From positions 22,137 through 73,773 of the forward strand of contig NZ_FMXA01000011.1 of NCBI RefSeq assembly GCF_900103425.1: a stretch of DNA of 51,637 bases. The letters run 5' to 3'. Below are positions 9,681 through 19,083 of this stretch, piece after piece. Within the stretch, counting starts at the first letter, position 1; the number at the start of each line of letters is the position of its first letter. The notes beneath the pieces are model-generated. The model ran no database searches. It was not told where the DNA came from and saw only the letters and a list, made by a program, of their open reading frames with translations. A program made the translations under genes and the position numbers. Source of the DNA: Dialister histaminiformans (lineage in GTDB: Bacteria > Bacillota > Negativicutes > Veillonellales > Dialisteraceae).

Positions 9681-9732
9681 GCAAAAAAACCGGACGGGGA
9701 AATGTCTATATTTTCCATGTCCGTTTTTTTGC
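9681..9732. terminator. Bidirectional rho-independent terminator
   Basis: GCAAAAAAAC-CGGAC (9681-9695) pairs with GTCCGTTTTTTTGC (9719-9732) with one bulged C. The loop contains a further short GGAAA/TTTTCC pairing. A-tract and T-tract on the two sides allow termination on both strands. It separates the helicase from the csm operon. Confidence 0.85.
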
Positions 9733-9832
9733 TTATTCTGACATTTGCTCACGGGGTTATTGAGGTGGGACAGCATTCCTTGCCTTAAATTTCTGTTTTA
9801 GATGGCATAATTCTTTATTTTATTAGATGATA

Positions 9833-9857
9833 ATTATACACAATAATGTGTAATTTT
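9833..9857. promoter_or_regulatory. Palindrome upstream of the csm operon (possible operator)
   Basis: TACACA-ATAA-TGTGTA at 9837-9852 is a perfect 6-bp inverted repeat flanked by AATTA/TAATTT, in an AT-rich 300-base region before csm1. The spacing and symmetry resemble a dimeric repressor site. No factor can be named, and no strong sigma-70 promoter is obvious nearby. Confidence 0.35.
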
Positions 9858-10050
9858 CGGCTGTTATTGATAATAATGAAAATAAAATTTATAATAATTA
9901 CATAATAGTAAATCGATATAGGGATAAAGTTCAAAGGAAGGAAATAGAAGTTTGTTTATCCAAGCAGAAATTTTAAAATTCTGTATATAAATTCGCATTA
10001 GAAGAATGTATGAGAGCAGGATATCATCTAATTTGGCTAGGGGTGGAATA

Positions 10051-12558
10051 ATGGTTAATCAATTAAAAACAGTTACTATTGCTTCTTTGCTTCATGATAT
10101 AGGAAAGGTGAGCTATAGAGCAGGGGGAGAGAAAAAAACGCATTCTCGCCTGGGAGCCGATTTTTTAGATGCCTTTTGTGGCGAAACGGAAGCAGGGCAG
10201 GCAATTCTACGTTGTATTCGTTATCATCATGCAAAAGTTTTAAAAAACTCACATTTGGCAGATAATGATTTGGCGTATCTTGTTTGTGAAGCTGATAACA
10301 TTGCTGCGGGAACAGACAGGAGAGATGCGGCAGATAAAGGGGAAGCTTTTGGATTCGATTCCAAGCTATCGTTGGAAAATGTTTTTAATGTATTTGAAGG
10401 GACAAAAAAGGAAGATAAATCATATTTCCCTTTGAGCGAACTGAATGCCAGAGAGATGCCTGATTATCCTGTCAAAAGTCCAAGGCCGATAGCTTCACCA
10501 GGAGAATATGCGAAGATTCTCAATGATTTGAAGGCCAATTTCCAGAGAAAAGCACCCCAGGATATGGAACCTAATGAACTGCTTCGTATCTTGGAAGATA
10601 CAGTTAGTTTTGTTCCATCTAGTACAGACAAGAGTCAGGTGGCTGATATTTCTCTTTATGATCATGTAAAAATGACAGCGGCTGTTGCTTCAGCCCTTTA
10701 TCGATACCTGCGTAGCTATCATGTTGATAACCTAAAGGATTATTGTTTTACCCATGGAGAAAAGCATCGCAGAGATAAAAATATGCTTTTTATTTCTGCA
10801 GATTTTTCAGGTATACAGAAATTTATTTATCGAGTGCCAACCAAAGGCGCTATGCGCATGCTCCGGGGAAGATCATTTTATCTGCAGATAGTTATGGAAA
10901 ACATAATTGATGAAATTTTAAGTCGGTTAGGACTTTCCAGGTCAAACCTTATTTATTCTGGCGGCGGTCATTTTTATATGCTGGCAGATAACTCTGAAGA
11001 AACGGTGCAACTTTTGGAGAAAGCATTTCATGGTGTTAATGATAGGTTGCTGGAACTATATGGAACAAGACTTTATGTGGCAGCGGGGTGGGTTCCAGTT
11101 TGCGCTGAGGAACTAATGGGCAAAACAACAGATGAAGACTCCGTTTTTTATCGTGTAAGCAGGAAAGTAGCAGAGAAAAAGAGGGGGCGTTACAGTCAAA
11201 GCCAGATAAAGCAGATGATTGCCGAAAATAGTCAGCTGAATTTTATGGAACCCGGGATGAGGGAGTGTGGCTTGTGTCATCACTCTTTAAAGGAATCCCT
11301 TTTGTCTGATTACATGGCAGAAAGAGGAGAAGAAGGTGAAAAGCTTAAGGTTTGTCCTCAGTGCAATGGTATGTATTATCTGGGAAAAATGATGATAGAC
11401 AGAAACCCGGAGAAAGAGGCGACCTTCTTTGTTGTGCTGAATCAGGAAAAGCCAGATAGTATTCGGCTTCCTGCACCGTTTCATAATCAGTGGTTAAAAG
11501 CGGTAACGTCTGAAGAAGGAAATGAATATATGAAGGAGGGAATCATCGAACGGGTGTATAGCAAAAATGATTCCACGACTTCAGAAATGATAGCCACCCG
11601 CTTGTGGGTTGGGGATTATGCAGCCCGTGAAAATGGAAAAATTCTTGATTTTGCAGATTTGGCCGAACAAGCTGGCGGGAAGGGCAAAAAGGGAATTCGG
11701 CGATTGGGAGTTCTTCGGGCAGATGTAGACTGGTTGGGAGCTGTATTTATGGCGGGACTTCCCGGAGTATATGGAACTCTTTCCCGTTATGCCTCCTTAT
11801 CCCGGTACTTATCTATGTTTTTTGCGGGGATTATTTCCCATATTTGTTACAAGGAATTGCCTGAAGGACAGAAACCGTTTTATCTGTTTCATGAAAAAGA
11901 AGGAGAAAGGGCTGTTCATATTGTGTATTCCGGTGGTGATGATATTTTCCTGGTTGGGGCCTGGGATGATTTGCTGGAAATGTCGGTTGACCTCAGGAAA
12001 GCATTTAGAACCTATACTAATGGGCAATTGTCGTTCTCAGCTGGGTTAGGATTCTTTTCCCCTTCTTATCCGGTAATACGAATGGCATCGGATACCGGAA
12101 AAATGGAAAACAGTGCGAAGAAAAAGGATGAGTCCGTAAAGGATAGCATTGCACTTTTTGGTACAGGAGGAAGCGATGTGGACATGCCGGTTTTCCGATG
12201 GACAGAATTAGAAGAGGGCGTATGGGGAGAAAAGATGCAGTTTCTTCTATCCCATTTTGTGTTTGCCGGCGTGAATGATGAAGAAAAGAAATTGGGGATG
12301 CTTTCTGCTGGAAAATCTCTTCTTTATCGTTTGTTGGAAATATTGAATGAACCGATTTTCAATCTGGCTCATTTTGCTTATGTGATTGCGCGGATGGATC
12401 CAGAAAGCAGTAAGGGTCCAAAATGTACAGAAGAAGAAAAGCAATGTTATAGCGAAGTGCGGTATGCCTTTTTCCAATGGGGGAAGCATTCCGGGGAAGA
12501 TCGAAAAGAGTTGGAAACAGCACTTCGTCTGGTGATTTATCGTATGCGGGACAAATAA
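10051..12558 (+). CDS. csm1: Cas10/Csm1, type III-A CRISPR large subunit
   Basis: An 835-residue signature protein of type III-A systems. It has an N-terminal HD nuclease motif (LLHDIGK, H15-D16), a zinc site (C406/C409 and C435/C438) and the palm motif GGDD at 628-631 in VYSGGDDIFLVG. The HD domain of this family cuts ssDNA; GGDD converts ATP to cyclic oligoadenylate when target RNA is bound. Both motifs look intact. AGGGGTGG just before ATG 10051 decides the start; an in-frame upstream ATG at 10006 lacks a ribosome site. It heads a tightly packed operon csm1-csm2-csm3-csm4-csm5-cas6-csm6. The csm6 gene downstream supplies the expected receiver of the cyclic nucleotide signal. Confidence 0.97.
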   Translation: MVNQLKTVTIASLLHDIGKVSYRAGGEKKTHSRLGADFLDAFCGETEAGQAILRCIRYHHAKVLKNSHLADNDLAYLVCEADNIAAGTDRRDAADKGEAFGFDSKLSLENVFNVFEGTKKEDKSYFPLSELNAREMPDYPVKSPRPIASPGEYAKILNDLKANFQRKAPQDMEPNELLRILEDTVSFVPSSTDKSQVADISLYDHVKMTAAVASALYRYLRSYHVDNLKDYCFTHGEKHRRDKNMLFISADFSGIQKFIYRVPTKGAMRMLRGRSFYLQIVMENIIDEILSRLGLSRSNLIYSGGGHFYMLADNSEETVQLLEKAFHGVNDRLLELYGTRLYVAAGWVPVCAEELMGKTTDEDSVFYRVSRKVAEKKRGRYSQSQIKQMIAENSQLNFMEPGMRECGLCHHSLKESLLSDYMAERGEEGEKLKVCPQCNGMYYLGKMMIDRNPEKEATFFVVLNQEKPDSIRLPAPFHNQWLKAVTSEEGNEYMKEGIIERVYSKNDSTTSEMIATRLWVGDYAARENGKILDFADLAEQAGGKGKKGIRRLGVLRADVDWLGAVFMAGLPGVYGTLSRYASLSRYLSMFFAGIISHICYKELPEGQKPFYLFHEKEGERAVHIVYSGGDDIFLVGAWDDLLEMSVDLRKAFRTYTNGQLSFSAGLGFFSPSYPVIRMASDTGKMENSAKKKDESVKDSIALFGTGGSDVDMPVFRWTELEEGVWGEKMQFLLSHFVFAGVNDEEKKLGMLSAGKSLLYRLLEILNEPIFNLAHFAYVIARMDPESSKGPKCTEEEKQCYSEVRYAFFQWGKHSGEDRKELETALRLVIYRMRDK

Positions 12559-12567
12559 GGAGGAACA

Positions 12568-12987
12568 ATGGATAATTATGTAGATCGAGCAAATCAGGTT
12601 ATGCGTAAATTAAAGGAAAAGGAGGATGCGTCAAACAATAACTATAAAATGGTGACGACATCCCAAATCAGAAAATTCCTGGCAGCAGTTAATCGGATTA
12701 ATGGAAAAATTGACCAGAAAAAAAACGGGAATAAAACTTCAGTAGCCCGTAAAATTCCGGAGGATTTACAGATGGAAATCAAATTTCTGAAGGTGAAACT
12801 GGCTTACCAGATTGGACGGGCAGAAGATAAACGACGCAACAACCCCGTAAAGGATTTTGAAAATAAGGCTGAATTATTTAAAGAAATAGATGGGATAGGA
12901 GATAGCCTGGAAAAGTATGAAAATTTTGCCCGCTATGTGGAAGCACTGGTGGCATTTCACAAATTTTATGGTGGTGAGGAGGATTAA
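12568..12987 (+). CDS. csm2: Csm2, type III-A small subunit
   Basis: A 139-residue basic, mostly helical protein in the position and size range of Csm2, which lines the inner filament of the Csm complex along the target RNA. ...QIRKFLAAVNRINGKI... and ...LKVKLAYQIGRAED... fit the family pattern. AAGGAGGAACA precedes the ATG, nine bases after csm1. The gene is strongly supported by context (csm1 before, csm3 after); sequence alone would be weaker evidence. Confidence 0.93.
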   Translation: MDNYVDRANQVMRKLKEKEDASNNNYKMVTTSQIRKFLAAVNRINGKIDQKKNGNKTSVARKIPEDLQMEIKFLKVKLAYQIGRAEDKRRNNPVKDFENKAELFKEIDGIGDSLEKYENFARYVEALVAFHKFYGGEED

Positions 12988-12989
12988 TT

Positions 12990-13685
12990 ATGGAACAGAC
13001 TCAACTTTTAGCAAAGGTGATTATTCGGGCAAAATTAACTGTGAAGACAGGTCTTCATATCGGTGTTTCCAATGATTATGCCCCTATTGGTGCTGTAGAC
13101 CATGTCTTTATACGAGATCCTCTGACTAAGCAACCAGTTATTCCAGGTAGTTCAGTAAAGGGTAAAATGCGTACGCTTCTGGCTAAAACAAGAAATGGTA
13201 TAGGCATAGGAATGTCTCCAGATAGTGATGAAGAGGTTGTGCTCAGGCTTTTTGGATCTGCGAAACAAGGTAACATTCTTTTTTCCCGTCTTCAGTTTTC
13301 TGATTCCTTTGTAAGCCAAAACTCGGTGGAACAGTTTTTCGGGCTGGATACAGATACCTATCTCGGGGAAGTGAAATTTGAAAATTCAATTAACCGCGCT
13401 ACTGGTATAGCCAATCCAAGACAGATAGAAAGGGTACCAGCAGGTATGCAGTTTGATTTTCAGCTGGTTTATAACCTGGAAAGTAATGAAGATTTTGAAG
13501 AAGATATGACTGTACTTCAGGATGGATTCCGGCTTCTCCAGTTGGATTATCTTGGGGGACACGGTTCCCGGGGATACGGACGGGTGGCTTTTTCTGATTT
13601 TTATGTAAAGAAGATTGATGTCAGAACAGGAAAAGTCGAATTGGATAAAGAACTGGCAGAACGGTTTGGAAGGGGTTGCTTATGA
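12990..13685 (+). CDS. csm3: Csm3, RAMP backbone and target-RNA nuclease subunit
   Basis: A 231-residue Cas7-family RAMP protein. The segment GVSNDYAPIGAVDHVFIRDP followed by IPGSSVKGKMR matches Csm3. The aspartate in IGAVD (D37) corresponds to the catalytic Asp that cuts target RNA every six nucleotides in characterised Csm complexes. A glycine-rich RAMP loop (GGHGSRGYGRV) lies near the C-terminus. GAGGAGGATTAATT precedes the ATG, two bases after csm2. Its stop overlaps the ATG of csm4. Confidence 0.96.
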   Translation: MEQTQLLAKVIIRAKLTVKTGLHIGVSNDYAPIGAVDHVFIRDPLTKQPVIPGSSVKGKMRTLLAKTRNGIGIGMSPDSDEEVVLRLFGSAKQGNILFSRLQFSDSFVSQNSVEQFFGLDTDTYLGEVKFENSINRATGIANPRQIERVPAGMQFDFQLVYNLESNEDFEEDMTVLQDGFRLLQLDYLGGHGSRGYGRVAFSDFYVKKIDVRTGKVELDKELAERFGRGCL

Positions 13686-14683
13686 GCACCTATAGAATTC
13701 TTCCTTTAAAGTTTACAGCGCCTGTTCATTTTGGTGATGCATCCGGAGGAGGCGGACTGGACGCAGTGCAGCCTGTTTGCAGGGCGGATACTTTTTTCAG
13801 CGCCCTGTGCAGTGAAGCAGCCCGAATGGGAAAACAAATACTGAATAGACTGGTTCAGAAAGTAGAAAAAGAAGAAATTGCTTTTTCTGACTTATTTCCC
13901 TGGTATTTTCGCGATGGAGACTATGAATGGTATATACCCAAGCCTGTTCTCTCTGTTACGACTAAGGAAGTAAAGGCAGAAACATTGCAAAAGGCCAGAG
14001 ACATGTCATCTTTTAGAAAGAAAAGTAAGAAAAGATCATTTCTGCGTGCTTCTGATCTAAGGTTTTATGTGGATGATTTACGTTATGGCTCTGCATCACT
14101 CGAGGATGAACCAGATTGGGGAGCAATGCTTTCAGCGGTTCATTTCAATGGCAGAACAAGAGTGCCATATTCGGTTGGCGCTTATTTCTTTGCGCCTACA
14201 GCAGGACTTTATGTATTAATCCGCATGGAGAATCCTTCTGATTGGGAATGGTTGGAATCTCTCATCAGTATAACAGGGATGACAGGCATAGGAGGCAGAA
14301 AATCGAGCGGAATGGGCTCTTTCATTAAAGCGGATGATAGTATATTACTTTCAGAGAAAAACGATAATAAGGATGAAGTTGCTTTATCAGAATTTTTAAA
14401 GGATAGGAAAACGGACTGTCAAATGGCACTTTCCGTATTTCTTCCGACAGAAGATGAACTGGAAATAGCAGCTGCAGGAGCTGGACTATGGATACAACGA
14501 AGTGGTTTTACCTGGTCTCCGGGCATGGAAGGGCCGGTTAAGACAAAATCTATCTACATGCTTTCATCAGGAAGTTGTTTTGCTGCTCGCCTTCATGGAC
14601 GTATGGCAGATGTAAGTACCAGTGGAGTTAAGCATCCGGTGTTCCGATATGGAAAAGGGTTATTTTTGGGGGTGCCGAAATGA
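13682..14683 (+). CDS. csm4: Csm4, crRNA 5'-handle binding RAMP subunit
   Basis: A 333-residue Cas5-like RAMP protein (MSTYRILPLKFTAPVHFG...). In Csm complexes this subunit caps the crRNA 5' handle and contacts Cas10. It carries the family glycine-rich loop GIGGRKSSGMGSF. The ATG at 13682 overlaps the csm3 stop (ATGA), which fixes the start; a TTG six bases earlier is less likely. The gene ends in an ATGA overlap with csm5. Confidence 0.95.
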   Translation: MSTYRILPLKFTAPVHFGDASGGGGLDAVQPVCRADTFFSALCSEAARMGKQILNRLVQKVEKEEIAFSDLFPWYFRDGDYEWYIPKPVLSVTTKEVKAETLQKARDMSSFRKKSKKRSFLRASDLRFYVDDLRYGSASLEDEPDWGAMLSAVHFNGRTRVPYSVGAYFFAPTAGLYVLIRMENPSDWEWLESLISITGMTGIGGRKSSGMGSFIKADDSILLSEKNDNKDEVALSEFLKDRKTDCQMALSVFLPTEDELEIAAAGAGLWIQRSGFTWSPGMEGPVKTKSIYMLSSGSCFAARLHGRMADVSTSGVKHPVFRYGKGLFLGVPK

Positions 14684-15840
14684 GTATGCATTATTGGAAA
14701 GTGTTGATGGTCTGCAATTCTCCTGTCTTTGTGGGAAGTGGCGAGAAGTTCATGAAGAGTCAGTATATCTATAGTAAGGATGAAAGGAAAGTCTATTTTC
14801 TGGATGAAACTGGCTGGATTCGCTTTCTTAATCGGCATGGTATTTTAGATGATTTTTCCAGTTCCCTTTTAAATAATCCGGTTCATTTTAGTTTGTTTAG
14901 TTATATTTCCAGACAGATTCGACTTCGGAATAAATATGGTAGTGTTAGAAATATCCTTCAAACTATGAAGCAGGAAGGAGCCATACTTCGTACAGATCCT
15001 TTTGAGGGGAATTATAATAAAGGGCCTAAGGATATCCATGGATTTACTTTGGACGTATATGGAGATCCTTATATACCGGGCTCATCCTTGAAGGGGGCTT
15101 TCCGTACAGCTATTTTGATGCATTATATTTTTCAAAACCGTAGGTTGTATAAGCAGAATTGGGAAAGACTCAAAACAGTGGCCGGTAAAAAATGCGACAT
15201 GGGGAAAATAATGACTCAACTGGAGCAAAAGGTGGCTATACCGTTGGATACCAACGGAAAGCGCAATATGGTAAATAGTTATTTCCGAGGCCTTTCTGTC
15301 AGTGATGCAAAGCTTGTAAGTGGAGGACTCTGTATTGTGCCAAAAATGGATTTGGGGCTTCATCCGGCTCGTACTCATGAGAGGAGTCTTTTCAGGGAAG
15401 CGCTTACACTTGGCTCAAAATTGGAATTTACTCTTGGGATTGATGATTCAGAATCAGCTATGGGTCATTTGGGTATACATGGATTTGGCGATTTTAAGAA
15501 AATACTTCAGAATTTTGTTAATTTTCAGTATGAGGTTCTGAAGATACCGTTTGAACCGTATGCACAAGATGAGCTGGAAGATATCCGACATGCTGAATAT
15601 GCAGATTTTATATTAGGTGGAGGAACTGGATACATTTCAAAAACGCTGTTGTATGCCCTGGCCCCAAATCGGGAGGATGCGGTAGATGTAGTAAGGAAGC
15701 TTATGGAAGCTCTCTTTAAAAATGGACATCATGATAAAGATTACGAAATTTCACCGCATACGTTGAAGCTGGTAGAATCCAATGGATACAGGTACCTGAT
15801 GGGACTCTGTTCTCTGAAGGGGGCGGAAGCGCTATGTTGA
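14680..15840 (+). CDS. csm5: Csm5, RAMP subunit at the crRNA 3' end
   Basis: A 386-residue RAMP protein. It shows SPVFVGSGEK near the N-terminus and IPGSSLKGAFRTAIL around residue 128, both typical of Csm5, and a GGGTGYISK loop near residue 310. Csm5 sits at the 3' end of the crRNA and is needed for its maturation by host nucleases in studied systems. It starts within csm4 (ATGA) and overlaps cas6 by seven bases, so the whole operon is translationally linked. Confidence 0.95.
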   Translation: MSMHYWKVLMVCNSPVFVGSGEKFMKSQYIYSKDERKVYFLDETGWIRFLNRHGILDDFSSSLLNNPVHFSLFSYISRQIRLRNKYGSVRNILQTMKQEGAILRTDPFEGNYNKGPKDIHGFTLDVYGDPYIPGSSLKGAFRTAILMHYIFQNRRLYKQNWERLKTVAGKKCDMGKIMTQLEQKVAIPLDTNGKRNMVNSYFRGLSVSDAKLVSGGLCIVPKMDLGLHPARTHERSLFREALTLGSKLEFTLGIDDSESAMGHLGIHGFGDFKKILQNFVNFQYEVLKIPFEPYAQDELEDIRHAEYADFILGGGTGYISKTLLYALAPNREDAVDVVRKLMEALFKNGHHDKDYEISPHTLKLVESNGYRYLMGLCSLKGAEALC

Positions 15841-16595
15841 GACAAGTGGAATTTGAGATGACTCTCCCTGATGGAGAAAAACTGAATCAGTCCATGGGGT
15901 CTCTTATGCAGGGAATTCTCATGGAAAAAACAGATTCTGCCTGGGCTGCAGAAATGCATACACAGAGGGTTCGCCCCTTTAGCCAGTATGTCACCATGAA
16001 AGAAGGAAAACCGATATGGTGCATACAGACGATTACAGATCAGGCTTTTGAACACCTGATATATCCTTTGATGAGACTGAACCGGGTGCATCTGAAACAG
16101 AGAGGGTTTGATATAGGTCTTTCTCATTTTCATGTGGTCAAACAGGAAAAATTTAGTGATATAGAGACCAAATATCTGTTAAATCACCAAAAAATTCATC
16201 ATATTAATCTTTCCTTTGTTACTTCAGCTACTTGTAAGACACAGGGGGGATATGCTGTATTTCCTTTCCCTTATCTGATTTTGAAAAACCTGGTGAGCAA
16301 ATGGAATGCTTTTTCTGACAGTTCTATTATTAACTCTGATCATACGGCAGATCAATTGGATAAAGAGATGCAGGTAGTAGATTATCATCTGCATATGCAT
16401 CCCTTCTCGCTGGAAGGGCGAAGAATCCGTGCATTTCGGGGAAATGTATCTTATGGTCTGTTTAAAAATGATATGGCTGCCCGTCTTACGGCTATTTTGA
16501 CAGATTTTGCATCGTATGCAGGGACAGGTATAAAAACTGCTCTTGGTATGGGTGGTACAGCGACAGAAATTTCTTTTTACAGGGAGGGAAAATGA
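15834..16595 (+). CDS. cas6: Cas6 pre-crRNA processing endoribonuclease
   Basis: A 253-residue protein with the Cas6 double-RAMP layout. An N-terminal domain contains a candidate catalytic histidine (H42 in EMHTQRVRPFS). The C-terminal glycine-rich loop is YAGTGIKTALGMGG. It cuts the array transcript inside each repeat, leaving an 8-nt 5' handle; here that handle would be ACGAAAAC, the last eight bases of the repeat. GGGGGCGGAAGCGCT precedes the ATG, which lies inside the end of csm5. Confidence 0.93.
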   Translation: MLRQVEFEMTLPDGEKLNQSMGSLMQGILMEKTDSAWAAEMHTQRVRPFSQYVTMKEGKPIWCIQTITDQAFEHLIYPLMRLNRVHLKQRGFDIGLSHFHVVKQEKFSDIETKYLLNHQKIHHINLSFVTSATCKTQGGYAVFPFPYLILKNLVSKWNAFSDSSIINSDHTADQLDKEMQVVDYHLHMHPFSLEGRRIRAFRGNVSYGLFKNDMAARLTAILTDFASYAGTGIKTALGMGGTATEISFYREGK

Positions 16596-17939
16596 TTGCG
16601 TATTTTATTCACACCAGCCGGTGATACAGATCCAGTGAGAGGGTATCGTGATGGCGCCATTCTTCATATTCTTAGACATTATGAGGTGGATAAGGTAATT
16701 CTTTTTCTGACAAAGGAAATGGAGGAAAAAGAAGAAAAAATGGGATGCTATACTAAAGGCATTTATTCTGTGTCTCCAAAGGTGTCGATTACCCTTATCA
16801 AGAGCAGCATTACCAATCCTGATGACTATGAAAGCCTGACGGTTATTCAGGACGACTTTGCAAGGATTTATGAAGAAAATCCGGAGGCGGAATGGCTGAT
16901 TAATGTAAGTTCTGGGACACCACAGATTAAGACGGTTATGGCACTCCTGGCTTTGGATTATCCAAGGGTCAGGGCGATTCAGGTACTTAGTCCAGAGCAC
17001 AAATCTAATCGCAGGAATCCTCCCTGCCGGACCAGTGAGGAACTGGTGGAAATGCTGGACTGCAATGAAGACGATCAGGAAGACGCCCCTAATCGTTGCC
17101 AAGAACCACGGCTTCTGCTTCTGAAAAAACATGGAGTTTCCATGCAAATAGAATCTCTGGTAAAGAATTATGAATACGCAGGGGCCTATGAATTGGTGAG
17201 GCTGAATCCTCACTTGTATTCTGACATGACGAAAAGACTTATTCAGCATGCTGTATACCGAAGAGATCTTATGTGGCGTCAGGCTAACAAGGTCATTTCT
17301 AAATATAAAGAGAAACCGCTTATTACACGTCCAGATGATTTTTCCGAATATTTTCAGGTTATGGAACTACGTGAAAGAAAAAAACAATATCCTGAATTTA
17401 TAGTTAAGTTATCACCGGTATTGATGGAATTAGGAATTAAATATATGGAAAAGCTGACTTGTTTTCATCTGGCAGATTGTTGTGAAAAACGAAGAAGCGT
17501 GAAGTATTACGTAACAAGATATGCACTAAACCGCCATTATCCAAAACTTCTTGACTACCTGGAGACACAATTAGGAAACATCTTTCGAGATGGACCTTTG
17601 TATTTCAGTACTATAGTTCGTATTTGTGAATATTTACAGCATAATGAATTGAAAGGTCATAAGAATCATGAGAGGATTACCTGTATTTTCAGTAACCTTC
17701 GTGTGGTGGAAGAACGAACCAGAAACCTGGTAGCCCATGAAATTACAAACCTGGATGATCACTTGATACAGAAGACTACTGCTGAGAACTGGAACAACTC
17801 GTTGGGAATTCCGGGGGGATTGCGTGCAAAGGATATTATTTCCTTGCTTCATGAGGCAGTCCGATTAATTATGGGGCGAGATATTCCATGGTCTTATGAT
17901 AATTTAAATGATAAAATAATAGAAAGCCTTTACTGCTAG
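16596..17939 (+). CDS. csm6: Csm6, cyclic-oligoadenylate-activated HEPN RNase
   Basis: A 447-residue protein with an N-terminal CARF domain (ILFTPAGDTDPVRGYRDGAI and NVSSGTPQIKTVM, which line the ligand pocket) and a C-terminal HEPN domain with R376-NLVA-H381, the R-X4-H RNase signature. Family members bind cyclic oligoadenylate made by Cas10 and degrade RNA nonspecifically. The start is TTG at 16596, directly after the cas6 stop (TGATTG), with AGGGAGGG 7-15 bases upstream; an ATG at 16592 opens only a 10-codon frame. It is the last gene before the leader and array. Confidence 0.95.
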   Translation: MRILFTPAGDTDPVRGYRDGAILHILRHYEVDKVILFLTKEMEEKEEKMGCYTKGIYSVSPKVSITLIKSSITNPDDYESLTVIQDDFARIYEENPEAEWLINVSSGTPQIKTVMALLALDYPRVRAIQVLSPEHKSNRRNPPCRTSEELVEMLDCNEDDQEDAPNRCQEPRLLLLKKHGVSMQIESLVKNYEYAGAYELVRLNPHLYSDMTKRLIQHAVYRRDLMWRQANKVISKYKEKPLITRPDDFSEYFQVMELRERKKQYPEFIVKLSPVLMELGIKYMEKLTCFHLADCCEKRRSVKYYVTRYALNRHYPKLLDYLETQLGNIFRDGPLYFSTIVRICEYLQHNELKGHKNHERITCIFSNLRVVEERTRNLVAHEITNLDDHLIQKTTAENWNNSLGIPGGLRAKDIISLLHEAVRLIMGRDIPWSYDNLNDKIIESLYC

Positions 17940-18106
17940 TGCTGGAGAGTAGGATACCAGCTGGGGTGAAATCCCCGCCGATAAGCATGGAGACTAAGGA
18001 AACAGAAAAGGTTACGGGAGGAAACCATGAAGAATCGATTTTATAGGAGAACCTCGCCGAGAAATGAGTGCAGAGAGCTCATGCAATCGAGCCTCCCAGA
18101 CCTGCT
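17940..18106 (+). promoter_or_regulatory. CRISPR leader with structured-RNA features
   Basis: A 167-base segment between the csm6 stop and the first repeat. It lies at the 5' end of the array in repeat orientation, opposite the degenerate end, so it is the leader. Unlike typical AT-rich leaders it is full of hairpins: GCTGG..CCAGC (about 17941-17961), GGGG-TGAAAT-CCCC (17963-17976), GGTT..AACC, ATGAG..CTCAT near 18063-18081, and GGGAGG pairing with CCTCCC just before the array. It may be a structured RNA or a remnant of a ribozyme element. No known RNA family is recognised with confidence. Confidence 0.5.
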
Positions 18107-18969
18107 GTGAAAGAATATTCCCCAAACATGGGGACGAAAACCAGAACACCTATTAAGCCTCAAAATTCTTCTCAAGTGAAAGAATATTCCCCAAACATGG
18201 GGACGAAAACTGTCGAAACAGTCTGATATAATAAAGACACAAACGAGTGAAAGAATATTCCCCAAACATGGGGACGAAAACTGTAAAAATTGTACATGTA
18301 GCATACGTTTGACATTGTGTACGCGTGAAAGAATATTCCCCAAACATGGGGACGAAAACCCAACGGCTTTACAAGTATGTTGCAATGTGATAGTGAAAGA
18401 ATATTCCCCAAACATGGGGACGAAAACTTCCAACAGGCCGTAACCGTCAAACCGGAAATAATCATCATGTGAAAGAATATTCCCCAAACATGGGGACGAA
18501 AACTCAATAAAAGCCTGCACATGTTCAACGTAGATATCAAATCCAGTGAAAGAATATTCCCCAAACATGGGGACGAAAACGATATTCATCATTCACCATG
18601 TAACCATTACCGCATTCCGGAAGTGAAAGAATATTCCCCAAACATGGGGACGAAAACAACATTATCCCTTGCAAGGCGAACGGCGTCTCTATAGCTGTCG
18701 AGTGAAAGAATATTCCCCAAACATGGGGACGAAAACTCTCTAGTAAGCATGCTAATCATTCTCCTTTTTCTTTAAATCTTGTGAAAGAATATTCCCCAAA
18801 CATGGGGACGAAAACCCGCCCGCAATAATCACAGAACCGCATACTTTCCTTTCCACGTGAAAGAATATTTCCCAAACATGGGGACGAGAACCCGAATTGC
18901 AATGAAGCGCTATTCATTGCCTTTTTTGTATGCAGTGAAAGAATATTCCTTAAACAGGGGGGGGCGATC
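18107..18969 (+). CRISPR. Type III-A CRISPR array, 12 repeats and 11 spacers
   Basis: The 35-base repeat begins GTGAAAGAATATTCCCC and ends ACGAAAAC, with an internal CCCC-AAACAT-GGGG hairpin. Repeats start at 18107, 18176, 18247, 18325, 18393, 18469, 18546, 18623, 18702, 18781, 18857 and 18935. Spacers are 33-44 bases. Repeats 1-10 are identical; repeat 11 has two substitutions, and repeat 12 (18935-18969) is strongly degenerate. This marks the cas1 side as the old, trailer end. Spacers do not repeat each other; their targets cannot be judged here. Confidence 0.99.
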
Positions 18970-19083
18970 GTTTATTTATGAAAAAGTGAGGAAGAAAGCA
19001 TAAAGACATATGACCTATGGATATCCATCACAATTGTTATGCTTATAAAAGTAGCATTTATTGGAGGAAATGGAGTGAAGTGT

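Noticed and set aside
10006-10050. Upstream ATG for csm1
   Set aside because: It lacks a ribosome site and adds residues before the conserved HD region; ATG 10051 has AGGGGTGG in front.
17940-18106. Group II intron or cobalamin riboswitch
   Set aside because: The GGGGTGAAATCCCC hairpin recalls both, but no domain V, no B12-box and no terminator are found, so only a structured leader is claimed.
18041-18592. Minus-strand frame of 183 codons across the CRISPR array
   Set aside because: It is produced by the repeat itself, with the same peptide block recurring in each unit; not a gene.
19039-19083. Upstream ATG for cas1
   Set aside because: The extra 15 residues are not part of Cas1 N-termini, and the ribosome sites lie downstream of it.
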